Below are positions 1-10,382 of a stretch of 64,000 nucleotides of DNA, piece by piece. The translations under genes and the position numbers were made by a program. The stretch is taken from NCBI RefSeq assembly GCF_007197885.1, contig NZ_VKKG01000001.1, forward strand, positions 372,001 to 436,000. Direction: 5' to 3'. The DNA comes from Tessaracoccus rhinocerotis (lineage in GTDB: Bacteria; Actinomycetota; Actinomycetes; Propionibacteriales; Propionibacteriaceae). The notes under the pieces are model-generated. The model ran no database searches, was not told where the DNA came from, and saw nothing but the letters and a program-made list of their open reading frames with translations. Every line of letters begins with the position of its first letter. The first letter of the stretch is position 1.

Positions 1-29
1 GGCGCGTGTCGAGACCCCGGCCGGTCTCG

Positions 30-3000
30 TCACACCCGCGGGGGTTCGATCCTCGGCGGAGTGGCGGCAGGGGTATCCTCCAGCCGCCGCAGGGCCTCCT
101 CGATGGCGCGGTCGAGCTGGACGTCGCCGTCGGACTCCCAGTCGGCCGGGCCGACGGGCACGACGATGTCGGGTTCGGTTCCGTGGTTCTCGAGCCCGTA
201 GCCGAGTTTGTTGAAGGCGTGGGCGTAGCGCGGCTGCGTCACGTCGGTGCCGTCGACCAGGGTGAACCGGCCGTCGATGCCGACGACGCCACCCCAGCTG
301 CGCTCACCGACGACGGGCCCGAGCTCGAGCTCCTGGGCCGCTGCGGTGACGATGTCGCCGTCGGAGCCCGCGTACGGGTTGGTGACGAACACCAGCGGGC
401 CCCTCAGCGCCTGGCTCGGGTACGGCATGGCCTGGTCGTAGTGCCTGCCCCACGCCCAGCCGGTGACCTTGCGGGCGAGCCGCTCGATGACCAGTTCGGA
501 GGTGTGTCCGCCGCCGTTGAAGCGGACGTCGGCGATCACGGCCTCGCACCGTACCGCCTCGCCGATCAGGCGGTGGAACTCGGCCCAGCCGTGTGCCGCC
601 ATGTCGGGCACGTGGACGTAGCCGATGCGACCCCCGGACTGCTCACGCACGTACCTGGTGCGGCTCGACACCCACTCGTGGTAGCGCAGGCTCGCCTCCG
701 AGGCGACGGGAACCACGGCGACCCGGCGCTTCATCCGTCCACGGGCGAGGGTGAGCTCGACGACCTTCTCGGCCGAGCCCTGCAGGAGCACCCCGATGTC
801 CGCCACCTCTGCGGTGGAGCGCCCGTCGACGGCGAGGATGACGTCACCCGGCTGGGCCGCGACACCGGCCGCGCGCAGTGGGGAGCGGGCAGACGGGTCC
901 GAGGTCTCACCCTCCAGGATGCGTGCGATGACCACCTCGCCCTTGGCGTTGCGGGTGAACTCGGCGCCCAGCCAGCCGACCCGGCCTGACTCCTCGCCGT
1001 GATCGGGCGGGATCACGTACGCGTGGGACGTGTTCAGTTCGCCCACGGTCTCCCACAGGACGTCGACCAGGTCGTCGTGGCTGGCCAGCTGCTCGACCAG
1101 CGGCCGGTAGCCCGCCGCAATGGCGTCCCAGTCGTTGCCGTCCATGTCCTCGCGCCAGTAGTGGTCCCGCATCAGCCGCGCATTCTCGTCGAACATCTGG
1201 CGCCACTCGTCGCGGGGGTGGATCTCCCGGCGGAGGCGATGCAGGTCGACATTGATTCGGGAGTCGTCGTCCTCACCGGGCTTCGCCTCCGCGGCCTGCA
1301 CCCAGATCTCGTCGCCGTTGCGGACGACGAGCTGCTTGCCGTCGCCACTGGCCCAGGCCGAGTCGCAGGCCTCGACGACGACGCTCAGCTTGCGCTTGCC
1401 CACGTCGTAGAACTCGATGGCATCCTTCGCCTCCTCACCGGGGATCCTGCCGGCTCCGAGCTCGCCTGTGTAGGCCGAGAGCCGGCGCCACAGGACGCCG
1501 TCCTTGCACGCCTGCAGGTCGACGTAGCGACCCGAGGGCACGGGGAGCGGAACCATGCGGCTCTCGGCGCCGTCGAGGGCGAACAACACCGTCTCGGGCT
1601 TGGACTCCTCCTCACCGTCCTTCTTCGGCTCGTCGTCCTCCTCGCTGATGTTCCAGCCGTCTGCCGACGGCCCGAAGGGGGCCGGGTCCTCAGCGCGCAG
1701 CGGGATGACGAAGGGACGGATGGTGTTGGTGAACGACAGGTCGAAGACCAGCTCGTCGTAGGTTGGGTCGATGGTCCGTGACGACAGGAAGTAGAGGTAC
1801 TTGCCGTCCAGGCTGAACACGGGGCTGAAGTCGTTGAACTGGCCGCGCGTCAACGGGACGGACCGGTCATCGGTCAGGTCGTGGGCGACGAGGCGTCCCA
1901 GCATCCCCTCGTTGGCGATGGCCTCGCGCCACACCAAGTAGCGCCCGTCGGGCGAGAACACGAGCCCGGTGGCCTCACCCTCGGCGGAGCGGCCGATCCT
2001 CCTCACGGTGCCGCGGGCCACCTCGACGACGTTCACCGTGCCGTCGTGACTGGCGACGGCCACCTTGGTGCCGTCGGCACTGGGCGCAAGTGCCAGCACC
2101 CGCCCGAGCTTGCCCTGGGCGATGCGGCGGGGGTCGCCGTCGCCGTCGAGCTGCATCACCTCGAGGCAGTCCTCACCCTCGGCGTCGGTGACCCAGATGG
2201 CCTTGCCGGAGTCACCCAGGATCTGCGGCTCCCGGATGCGGACGCCGGGCAGCTCGCTGAGAGCGCGGGCGGGACCGCCGCGGTGCGTCAGGAACCAGGC
2301 CGAGCCGCGCCAGTCGAGCAGCGAGCCGTCCCCGCCGTGGTCGGGCACGATCGCCTCCAGCCTGTCTGTGGGCGACGGCGCGAAGGGTGCCGGGTCGGCC
2401 ACGGCCACCTGCACGTCAATCCGCTTGGACTTCCCGTCGAGTCCCTTCATCCGGAACAGCTGGCCGCGTGCGTGGTAGACGACGGTGGTCCCGTCGGTCA
2501 CGGCGTCGCGGACGTAGCCCTGCTCGAAGGTGTGGTGGGTGTGGCTGCGGAGGTCGCTGCCGTCCGGGTTCACGGACCAGACCTGGGCCTGCTCGCGCGG
2601 GTTGCCCGGCAGCGAGGCCCCGAGGTCGGAGGTGAACATGATGCGGTCGCCGAACCAGGACGGGGCGTTCAGGCTCGCCGTCTGCTCGGGCAGGAGGCGG
2701 GTCCACTTCTTGCGCTTGGCGTCGGACACCCACAGCCGCACCGCCATGCCGCCCCGGTAGCGCTTCCACATCTCAGGTCCTCGGAAGTTCGGGGACGAGA
2801 CGACGACGCGGCCGTCCGGGTGCACGGCTGCGGCCATGGCGGGGCCCCATGGCATCCGCTCCAGGTCACCGTCCAACGACACCGAGTAGAGGCTGGTGAT
2901 GGCGCGATTGCCGTCGGCATGGTCCGAGGCCAGCAGGACGTGCTCGTCGTCGAGCCAGCCGGAGACCTGCATGCGGCGGGCACCCACCCAGGTGAGGCGG

Positions 3001-3233
3001 CGACGGCCGCCGTCCAGGTCGACGACGTGGAGGTCCAGTCCGCCGCCGACGTCGTTCACGAACGCGACGCTGCCCCCCGAGGGCGAGAACCTTGGGCTCC
3101 TCGGCGGGTGACCGTCCGCCGTCAGTCGGTGTGCTCGTCCGCCATCGGTGGAGGCCAGCCAGACGTCGTCATCGGCGACGAAGGTGAGCAGGTTCCCCAG
3201 GACGTGCGGGTAGCGCAGGTAGCCAGAAGTCAT
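30..3233 (-). CDS. Tricorn-type protease (S41 family)
   Basis: Large cytosolic serine protease expected to degrade peptides released by ATP-dependent proteases. At 1067 residues it has the length of archaeal and actinobacterial tricorn proteins. The N-terminal two thirds look like beta-propeller repeats (recurrent [14 protein letters not shown] and [10 protein letters not shown]-type blades). A PDZ-like segment ([11 protein letters not shown]) and a tail-specific protease core follow. The core shows the family signatures NTSHAYV (His about 737) and YAGSDGDIV (Ser about 957), which match the catalytic His and Ser regions of tricorn. I chose the ATG at 3233 ([14 protein letters not shown]) over a start nine codons upstream because the family begins with this YLRYP segment. 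The stop-to-stop distance to clpX is about 50 bp, and clpX lies upstream on the same strand, so tricorn may read through from it. Function is by family; the specific peptide substrates are unknown. Confidence 0.93.
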   Translation of the reverse strand: MTSGYLRYPHVLGNLLTFVADDDVWLASTDGGRAHRLTADGHPPRSPRFSPSGGSVAFVNDVGGGLDLHVVDLDGGRRRLTWVGARRMQVSGWLDDEHVLLASDHADGNRAITSLYSVSLDGDLERMPWGPAMAAAVHPDGRVVVSSPNFRGPEMWKRYRGGMAVRLWVSDAKRKKWTRLLPEQTASLNAPSWFGDRIMFTSDLGASLPGNPREQAQVWSVNPDGSDLRSHTHHTFEQGYVRDAVTDGTTVVYHARGQLFRMKGLDGKSKRIDVQVAVADPAPFAPSPTDRLEAIVPDHGGDGSLLDWRGSAWFLTHRGGPARALSELPGVRIREPQILGDSGKAIWVTDAEGEDCLEVMQLDGDGDPRRIAQGKLGRVLALAPSADGTKVAVASHDGTVNVVEVARGTVRRIGRSAEGEATGLVFSPDGRYLVWREAIANEGMLGRLVAHDLTDDRSVPLTRGQFNDFSPVFSLDGKYLYFLSSRTIDPTYDELVFDLSFTNTIRPFVIPLRAEDPAPFGPSADGWNISEEDDEPKKDGEEESKPETVLFALDGAESRMVPLPVPSGRYVDLQACKDGVLWRRLSAYTGELGAGRIPGEEAKDAIEFYDVGKRKLSVVVEACDSAWASGDGKQLVVRNGDEIWVQAAEAKPGEDDDSRINVDLHRLRREIHPRDEWRQMFDENARLMRDHYWREDMDGNDWDAIAAGYRPLVEQLASHDDLVDVLWETVGELNTSHAYVIPPDHGEESGRVGWLGAEFTRNAKGEVVIARILEGETSDPSARSPLRAAGVAAQPGDVILAVDGRSTAEVADIGVLLQGSAEKVVELTLARGRMKRRVAVVPVASEASLRYHEWVSSRTRYVREQSGGRIGYVHVPDMAAHGWAEFHRLIGEAVRCEAVIADVRFNGGGHTSELVIERLARKVTGWAWGRHYDQAMPYPSQALRGPLVFVTNPYAGSDGDIVTAAAQELELGPVVGERSWGGVVGIDGRFTLVDGTDVTQPRYAHAFNKLGYGLENHGTEPDIVVPVGPADWESDGDVQLDRAIEEALRRLEDTPAATPPRIEPPRV

Positions 3234-3282
3234 GGGCACAAACCTACTCGTCCCGGGCAACGGTTTCGAGCCCGAGAATGTC

Positions 3283-4566
<1,284 letters not shown>

Positions 4567-4642
4567 GCCCTCACCCCCTCGATGAGTCTGTCCGGATACC
4601 TACGGATACTGTTTTGCCGCCACCCTACCCGTCACCGGGCCA

Positions 4643-4671
4643 GCTGACGCGCGAACCGTCGGCGCGTCAGC
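4643..4671 (-). terminator. Hairpin between clpP2 and clpX
   Basis: Perfect 10-bp inverted repeat GCTGACGCGC / GCGCGTCAGC with a 9-nt loop, placed just after the clpP2 stop in the direction of transcription. There is no T-run, so it may act as an attenuator that lowers clpX read-through or as an RNA-stabilising 3' end rather than as a classical terminator. Confidence 0.55.
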
Positions 4672-4687
4672 CGACCCGAGGTAACGA

Positions 4688-5343
<656 letters not shown>

Positions 5344-5347
<4 letters not shown>

Positions 5348-5970
5348 TGGTTCGGAGCCTCCGAGTTGATCTGGGACGCACGCTCGTAGACGTGGTCGAT
5401 GAAGCCGTACTCCTGCGCCTGCAGGGCGGTGAACCAGCGGTCACGGTCAGAGTCGGCCTCGATCTGCTCGACGGTCTGGCCGGTGTGCTGGGCGATGAGG
5501 CCCGCCATCGTCTTCTTGATGTGCAGGGACTGTTCGGCCTGGATCCGGATGTCCGACGCCGTACCACCGAGACCGCCCGAGGGCTGGTGCATCATGATGC
5601 GGCTGTGCGGGAGCGCGAACCGCTTCCCGGGGGTGCCGGCGGAGAGCAGGAACTGCCCCATGGAGGCTGCCAGGCCCATCGCCACGGTGGCCACGTCGTT
5701 GCTGATCCACTGCATGGTGTCGAAGATCGCCATGCCGGAGTCGACGGAGCCGCCGGGAGAGTTGATGTAGAGGTAGATGTCCTTGTTCGGGTCCTCCGCG
5801 TTCAGCAGCAGCATCTGCGCGCAGATCGCGTTGGCGTTCTCGTCACGTACCTCGGAGCCGAGGAAGATGATCCGGTTCGCCAACAGGGAGGAGTAGACAT
5901 TGTCGTTAAGGCCGAAGGGGGACCCGGAGGGGCCAGCCATCGTCACTTCGTTGCTTCGCTTCTCGGTCAC
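5344..5970 (-). CDS. clpP1: ATP-dependent Clp protease proteolytic subunit ClpP1
   Basis: First gene of the clpP1-clpP2 pair. Catalytic triad visible as Ser103 (GLAASMGQ), His128 (RIMMHQP) and Asp177 (DSDRDRWF); 208 residues. The start is uncertain. GTG at 5970 gives MTEKRSNEV but has no clear Shine-Dalgarno; ATG at 5940 ([16 protein letters not shown]) is closer to the family N-terminus and also has only a weak site. About 45 bp upstream of the GTG sits a CGC-N5-GCG element resembling the binding site of ClgR, the known activator of clp genes in actinobacteria. Confidence 0.96.
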
Positions 5971-6014
5971 GTCACAAACTTACCGGGTAGTTCCGACAAC
6001 CGAAGTGATCCCCG

Positions 6015-6025
6015 CGCTGTTCGCG
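6015..6025. promoter_or_regulatory. Candidate ClgR box upstream of clpP1
   Basis: CGCTGTTCGCG fits the CGC-N5-GCG core described for ClgR sites in actinobacterial clpP1P2, clpC and lon promoters. It lies in the 68-bp gap between the stop of the AI-2E family gene and the clpP1 start, 45 bp before the start codon. In a G+C-rich genome such a short core can occur by chance, so the support is mainly positional. Confidence 0.45.
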
Positions 6026-6038
6026 CACCGAGGAACAC

Positions 6039-7253
6039 TCAGGACCTGCCCGGCACCGGCTTCGCGGGGTCCTCGACCACCGCCACGGGCTCCGGTTCGG
6101 GCTCGGGTTCCGGTGGGTCCTCGCCCCCGAGCACCTGCCTGGGGTTCGAGGCGATCAGGGCGTTGACCCAGCGCAGCCTGGGGTCGTTGTCGATCAGCAT
6201 CGCCTTGATCATGAGCGTGAACGGCAACGCGATCAGGGCGCCGAGCGCACCGAAGACAGCGGTCCACAGCAACAGCGACAGGAACGACACGATCGGGGTG
6301 ATGCCGACCGACTCACCCGTGTACTTGGGCTGGATGATCGACTGGATGACGAAGTTCAGCACGCTGTAGGCGATCACGACGACAAGTGCGGTGACCGGCC
6401 CCTTCTCGAACAGGGCGAGGAGGGCGGGCGGCACCAGGCCGATGATGAACCCGACGTTGGGGATGTAGTTGGTGATGAAGCTGAGCATCACCCACACCAG
6501 CGGGAGCGGGATGCCCAGCACCAGCAGCACCACGCCGTCGAGGAGGGCGACGATCAACCCGAACACCGTGGTGACCAGCCAGTAGCGGCGGATGCCGAGC
6601 GCGAACGACTCCAGGGTGTCGGTGAACGCGGGGTGGAGGCGGTCGGTGATGGCGAACCGGGTGGTCATGGACGGCAGGTCCATGACCATGAACACCATGA
6701 TGACCACCACCACGACGATCATCCCCGTGACACCGGAACCGGCGGAGGCGATGTTGCCGAGCAGCCCGAGGATGCTGGTCGGGCTGATGCTGCGGAGCTG
6801 CTCGAGGAGGGTTGCCTGGTCGAACCCGAGTCCGGCGAGGACGTCGATGCTCTGCTCGTACATCTCCTGGAACTCGGCCGAGTAGTCGCTGAGCTTGCGC
6901 ACCATCGAGGTGACCGACCACACGATCATCCCCACCGCTGCCAGCAGGACGAGCAGCACGGTCCCACCGGTGGCCAACGCGCCGATCCAGCGCGGGACGC
7001 GGTGCCTGGTGAGCCAGGTGTGGATGGGATAGGCGGTGACCAGCAGGTTCACGCCGAGGAACAGCGGCGCGATGATGCCGCTGTACTCCCGCAGGAGCAT
7101 GAGCGACAGCGCGACCGCCGCCAGCACGATCGCCACCTTGGCGAACTGGCTGAGCCTGGGCTCCTTGCGTCGCTCCCCCGGGCCGATCTCCCGCATGGGT
7201 ACGTCGTCGGTCTGCTCGGCCACCGGCCGGCCGCCCTGGGGGTCCTGCGTCAT
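6039..7253 (-). CDS. AI-2E family transporter (PerM-like membrane protein)
   Basis: Integral membrane protein of the AI-2E/PerM family. Members form about eight transmembrane helices, and proposed substrates range from autoinducer-2 to Na+/H+ exchange. Hydrophobic segments occur throughout (for example FAKVAIVLAAVALSLMLL near the N-terminus and the C-terminal PIVSFLSLLLWTAVFGALG stretch). The conserved VMLSFITNYIPNVGFIIG segment, typical of the family's PNVG/IPxIG motif, is present. I place the start at ATG 7253 because GGAGG lies 5 nt in front; a GTG four codons upstream overlaps that site. The C-terminal tail is acidic and Pro-rich (PEPEPEPEP). Substrate cannot be told from sequence. Confidence 0.88.
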   Translation of the reverse strand: MTQDPQGGRPVAEQTDDVPMREIGPGERRKEPRLSQFAKVAIVLAAVALSLMLLREYSGIIAPLFLGVNLLVTAYPIHTWLTRHRVPRWIGALATGGTVLLVLLAAVGMIVWSVTSMVRKLSDYSAEFQEMYEQSIDVLAGLGFDQATLLEQLRSISPTSILGLLGNIASAGSGVTGMIVVVVVIMVFMVMDLPSMTTRFAITDRLHPAFTDTLESFALGIRRYWLVTTVFGLIVALLDGVVLLVLGIPLPLVWVMLSFITNYIPNVGFIIGLVPPALLALFEKGPVTALVVVIAYSVLNFVIQSIIQPKYTGESVGITPIVSFLSLLLWTAVFGALGALIALPFTLMIKAMLIDNDPRLRWVNALIASNPRQVLGGEDPPEPEPEPEPVAVVEDPAKPVPGRS

Positions 7254-7359
7254 TCGATCCTCCACGGTGAAGTGCCCGGCGGGGTCCCGGGCCGTGGCAA
7301 GTCTAGGGCCGACGCCGCCCGCAGGAATCGGGTGTCTCCCCCATCAGTCCCCCAGAAGC

Positions 7360-7395
7360 GACGACGCCGCCGGGAGTGATCCCGGCGGCGTCGTC
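7360..7395 (-). terminator. Terminator downstream of trigger factor gene
   Basis: Perfect 16-bp inverted repeat GACGACGCCGCCGGGA / TCCCGGCGGCGTCGTC around a GTGA tetraloop, 21 bp beyond the tig stop. It separates tig from the AI-2E gene. No T-run follows, as is usual for actinobacterial terminators. Confidence 0.8.
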
Positions 7396-7416
7396 AGTCC
7401 TCGGCGGACCCTGGGC

Positions 7417-8937
7417 TCACTCGCCCTCGGTCTTGGCCGCAGCCTTCTTCTTCGGGGCAGCCTTCTTCTTGGCGGCCTTGGGCTCCTCGGCGGCCTCCTC
7501 CACAGGGGCCTCCTCGGGCTCGTCGGCCGCGACGACGGACTCACCGGCGACGTCGGCGGCCGACTTCTCGGCCTGCTCGACGATCTGCTGGATCTGGTCC
7601 ACCTCGTCGGAGGTGGGCTGGGGGAACTCGACGACGTTGCCCTCGGAGTCCTTGACGGTGGCAGCCAGGCACATGGCGGCGAGCGCCTTGCCGCGACGGA
7701 TCTCCTGCATCCAGTCGCCCATGTGGTTGTGCTCCATCATGTGGTTGATCTCGTCCTGCGGCGTGGTGCGGTTCTCCTGCGCCTTGCGGAAGATCAGCTC
7801 CGTGAGCTCCTGCTGGGAGACGTCGAGCGAGTTGTCGTCGGCGTACTTGTCCAGCACGATCTGAGCGCGCACGGCCTGCTCGGAGCGCTCGTCGATGGCT
7901 GCCCAGAACTCCTCGGGAGTCTCGGCATCCTCCTCCTCGGCGGTCTCCAGGTAGTCCTCCACGCTCAGGCCGCCGTTGGCGAGCTGGCGCTCGATCTGCT
8001 GGCGACGGGCCTCGAGCTCGGCGGACAGGAGCTTCTCCGGCACCTCGAACTCGGTCTTCGCGATGATGGCCTCGAGGACCTTGTCGCGCGCGTCGGCGAG
8101 CTGCTCGGCCTCGCCCTGCTGCGCGACGGCCTTGCTCAGGTCCTCGCGCATCTCGGCGACGGTGTCGAACTCGGAGACGAGCTGGGCGAACTCGTCGTCC
8201 ACCGCGGGCAGCTCCTGCTCCTGCACCTTGGTGACGGTGACCTCGATCTCGGCCTCCTGGCCGCGGAAGGCGCCGCCCACGAGGGTGGAGGTGAAGGTTT
8301 TGGTCTCGCCGGCGCTCAGGCCGATGACGGCCTCGTCGAGGCCCTCGAGCATGCCGTTGCCGTCACCGATCTTGTAGGTGACGTCCTCGGCGGTGGCGTC
8401 GGCCAGCGGCTCGCCATTCTGCGAGGCGACGAGGCTGATGGACAGCACGTCGCCGTCCTTGGCGGGGCGGTCCACGACAGTGTTGGTGGCGAAGCGCTGG
8501 CGCAGGAGCTCGATCCGCTCGTCGACGGCTTCCTCACCGGTCTCGACCTTCTCGACCGTGGCCTCCACGGAGGACAGCTCGGGGAGCTCGAACTCGGGGC
8601 GCACGTCGACCTCTGCGGTGAACTCGATGAGCTCGTTGTCCTCGAGCTTGGTGACGTCGACGTCGGGCTGGCCCATGGGCTTGATGTTCGACTCGACGAC
8701 GGCGTTCTGGTAGGCGTCGGGGAGCGCCTCGTTGATGGCTTCCTGCAGGACGACACCACGGCCGAAGCGCTGGTCGATGACGGCAGCCGGCACCTTGCCC
8801 TTGCGGAAGCCCGGGATGGTGACCTGCTCTGCGATCTCCTTGTAGGCCTTGTCAAGGTGGGGCTTGAGGTCTGCGAACGGGATCTCGACGGTGAGCTTCA
8901 CCCGAGTGGGGCTGAGCTGCTCTAGGGTGCTGGGCAC
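7417..8937 (-). CDS. tig: Trigger factor (ribosome-associated chaperone/PPIase)
   Basis: Binds the ribosome exit tunnel through L23, shields nascent chains and has an FKBP-type prolyl isomerase domain. The ribosome-docking signature GFRKGKVP is at residues 43-50. The FKBP-like domain occupies about residues 155-240 (DGDVLSISL to VTVTKVQEQ), followed by the helical C-terminal chaperone arms. The protein is 506 residues, longer than the usual 430-450 because of an acidic and then Lys/Ala-rich tail (AKKKAAPKKKAAAK). The start is GTG at 8937 with AGGAGA eight bases upstream. tig is commonly linked to clpP-clpX, as here. Confidence 0.97.
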   Translation of the reverse strand: MPSTLEQLSPTRVKLTVEIPFADLKPHLDKAYKEIAEQVTIPGFRKGKVPAAVIDQRFGRGVVLQEAINEALPDAYQNAVVESNIKPMGQPDVDVTKLEDNELIEFTAEVDVRPEFELPELSSVEATVEKVETGEEAVDERIELLRQRFATNTVVDRPAKDGDVLSISLVASQNGEPLADATAEDVTYKIGDGNGMLEGLDEAVIGLSAGETKTFTSTLVGGAFRGQEAEIEVTVTKVQEQELPAVDDEFAQLVSEFDTVAEMREDLSKAVAQQGEAEQLADARDKVLEAIIAKTEFEVPEKLLSAELEARRQQIERQLANGGLSVEDYLETAEEEDAETPEEFWAAIDERSEQAVRAQIVLDKYADDNSLDVSQQELTELIFRKAQENRTTPQDEINHMMEHNHMGDWMQEIRRGKALAAMCLAATVKDSEGNVVEFPQPTSDEVDQIQQIVEQAEKSAADVAGESVVAADEPEEAPVEEAAEEPKAAKKKAAPKKKAAAKTEGE

Positions 8938-9042
8938 GAAAGTTGTCTCCTGGTGAGTTGGCGGTTCCGCCCAATCCTAGCGACGCGGGCCCCTCGGGCA
9001 ACAATCGCCGTGATCGGCCGGGCCGCCGCTGCGGCGCGGCGA

Positions 9043-9073
9043 TTGGTCCCCGGCCGCCGGATACATATAGAAT
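9043..9073 (+). promoter_or_regulatory. Probable promoter of tRNA-Gly
   Basis: TAGAAT at 9068-9073 is a good -10 element in an otherwise G+C-rich stretch and lies 13 bp before the mature tRNA 5' end. TTGGTC at 9043-9048 is a possible -35 with a long 19-bp spacer. Confidence 0.5.
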
Positions 9074-9086
9074 GGTGGGCGGTTCT

Positions 9087-9160
9087 GCGGATGTAGCTCA
9101 ATGGTAGAGCCCTAGTCTTCCAAACTAGCCACGCGGGTTCGATTCCCGTCATCCGCTCCA
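9087..9160 (+). tRNA. tRNA-Gly (anticodon TCC)
   Basis: Full cloverleaf. The acceptor arm GCGGATG pairs with CATCCGC, the anticodon stem CTAGT pairs with ACTAG around loop CTTCCAA (anticodon TCC at 9119-9121), and the T arm contains GGTTCGATTCC. The 3' CCA is encoded (9158-9160). It reads GGA, and GGG by wobble. Confidence 0.97.
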
Positions 9161-9167
9161 GCAGTGC

Positions 9168-9195
9168 AGGGCCCCCGCCTAGTTGGCGGGGCCCT
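9168..9195 (+). terminator. Terminator of tRNA-Gly
   Basis: G+C-rich hairpin AGGGCCCCCGCC / GGCGGGGCCCT with a TAGTT loop and one bulged base, starting 8 bp after the tRNA CCA end. Confidence 0.7.
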
Positions 9196-9228
9196 CGCGC
9201 TTTCCCGGCACGCAGTGATATGTTGCGC

Positions 9229-9242
9229 GTGAAACGATTCAC
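9229..9242. promoter_or_regulatory. LacI-type operator upstream of the aldolase gene
   Basis: GTGAAACGATTCAC is one of four copies of a TGAAWCGWTTCA palindrome, all in the rhamnose locus. It sits 24 bp before the aldolase start, so a bound repressor would block transcription. It most probably binds the LacI-family protein encoded at 11952-12974. Confidence 0.75.
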
Positions 9243-9266
9243 CTCCCCGACGACGATGAGGACCCG

Positions 9267-10382
9267 ATGGACGCCGCCGCCCTCCACGAACAACTGATCC
9301 GGCTCTCGAACCACTACGGCTCCCAGGTGGAGCACGCCCGCGCGGGCGGTGGCAACGCGTCGGTCAAGCACGACGGGGTGCTGCACATCAAGCCGTCGGG
9401 AACCACGCTCGCCGCGTTGCGCGACGAGGACCTGGTCCCACTGCGCATCGACGTGCTGCTGGAAGCACTCGCCTCCGACGCGCCGGTCGAGGGCGACCCT
9501 GTGATGGCGGCCGCGAGCGCCGCCCGGATCGGCGAACCCGGTGGGCGCCGGCCCAGCGTCGAGATCCTGTTCCACGCCCTCATGCCGGAGGCCTTGGTCC
9601 TGCACCTTCACCCCCTCGTGGCAAACGCGGTCACGTGCAACCGGCACGGCCGACGGTTGGCGGAGAAGCTGTTCGCCGACGACGTGGTCTGGGTCGACTA
9701 CATCGATCCCGGCGTCCCCCTCGCCCGCGGCATCGCGGCCGCCCGACGGGAGCACGAGGAGCGCACTGGTCGACCCGCCCCCGCAATCACGTTGCTGGGC
9801 AACCACGGCATCATCGTCGCCGGCGACTCGTACGACGAGGTGGCCGAGCGCATCGACCACCTCACCCGCACCATCAGCGACGCCATCGAGGCCGCACCCA
9901 CTTCCCGCTCGGCCCCTGCCGCGCTGACGGTGGACGTCGAGGCCGTCGCGAACGCCCTGCGCGAGGCCACCGGCGCCGAGGCGGTCGCCTCCGCCTCCGA
10001 CGACTTCGTGCGCTCCAATGCCGTCCTGGGAGCCGGGCCCGTGTGCCACGGACCCCTGATCCCCGACCAGATCGTCTACGCCGGTTCCCTGCCCGCGCAC
10101 CTGCCCGACGACGCCTCCGGCGTCGCCGCCACCGTCGAGCGTTTCCGCTCCGAGCACGGGCGCGCTCCCGTCACCTGCGTCGTGCCAGGCCAGGCGGTGT
10201 TCGCCGTCGGCGCCTCCCAGAAGGCGGCGCGCAACGCCCTGGACACCTTCCTGGACGCGCTCCGGGTGGCGCGCGACGCGGACCGCCTCGGCGAGGTGCG
10301 GGTCATGGACGAGCGGGAGCGCCACTTCATCGAGAACTGGGAGGCCGAGGCCTACCGCCAGTCGGTGGCCGCCGAGTCCTGA
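9267..10382 (+). CDS. Class II aldolase family protein, probable rhamnulose-1-phosphate aldolase
   Basis: Expected to cleave L-rhamnulose-1-phosphate to dihydroxyacetone phosphate and L-lactaldehyde. The N-terminal half carries class II aldolase/adducin features (ARAGGGNASVKHDGVLHIKPSGT at about residues 24-46). The zinc-ligand histidines are in LVLHLHP (two HxH-type residues), with another His in LLGNHGIIVAG. The 371-residue protein resembles the aldolase half of the fused aldolase/short-chain dehydrogenase used for rhamnose in many actinobacteria, without the dehydrogenase half. ATG at 9267 is preceded by GATGAGGACC. It lies under a rhamnose-type operator, and its stop abuts the rhaB stop on the other strand (TGA/TCA). 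Assignment to rhamnulose-1-phosphate rather than fuculose-1-phosphate rests on context. Confidence 0.8.
   Translation: MDAAALHEQLIRLSNHYGSQVEHARAGGGNASVKHDGVLHIKPSGTTLAALRDEDLVPLRIDVLLEALASDAPVEGDPVMAAASAARIGEPGGRRPSVEILFHALMPEALVLHLHPLVANAVTCNRHGRRLAEKLFADDVVWVDYIDPGVPLARGIAAARREHEERTGRPAPAITLLGNHGIIVAGDSYDEVAERIDHLTRTISDAIEAAPTSRSAPAALTVDVEAVANALREATGAEAVASASDDFVRSNAVLGAGPVCHGPLIPDQIVYAGSLPAHLPDDASGVAATVERFRSEHGRAPVTCVVPGQAVFAVGASQKAARNALDTFLDALRVARDADRLGEVRVMDERERHFIENWEAEAYRQSVAAES

Noticed and set aside
7036-8925. 629-codon open frame opposite trigger factor and the AI-2E gene
   Set aside because: It is the mirror of tig codon bias (runs of Leu, Gly, Val, Asp) and crosses the terminator hairpin at 7360-7395.
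9087-9266. tRNA-Gly as an integration site of a mobile element
   Set aside because: No integrase and no duplicated tRNA 3' end downstream; the genes on both sides look native.
8922-10325. Open frame on the minus strand through the tRNA-Gly and aldolase genes
   Set aside because: It would read antisense through a tRNA and through a well-supported aldolase; composition is typical of a shadow frame.
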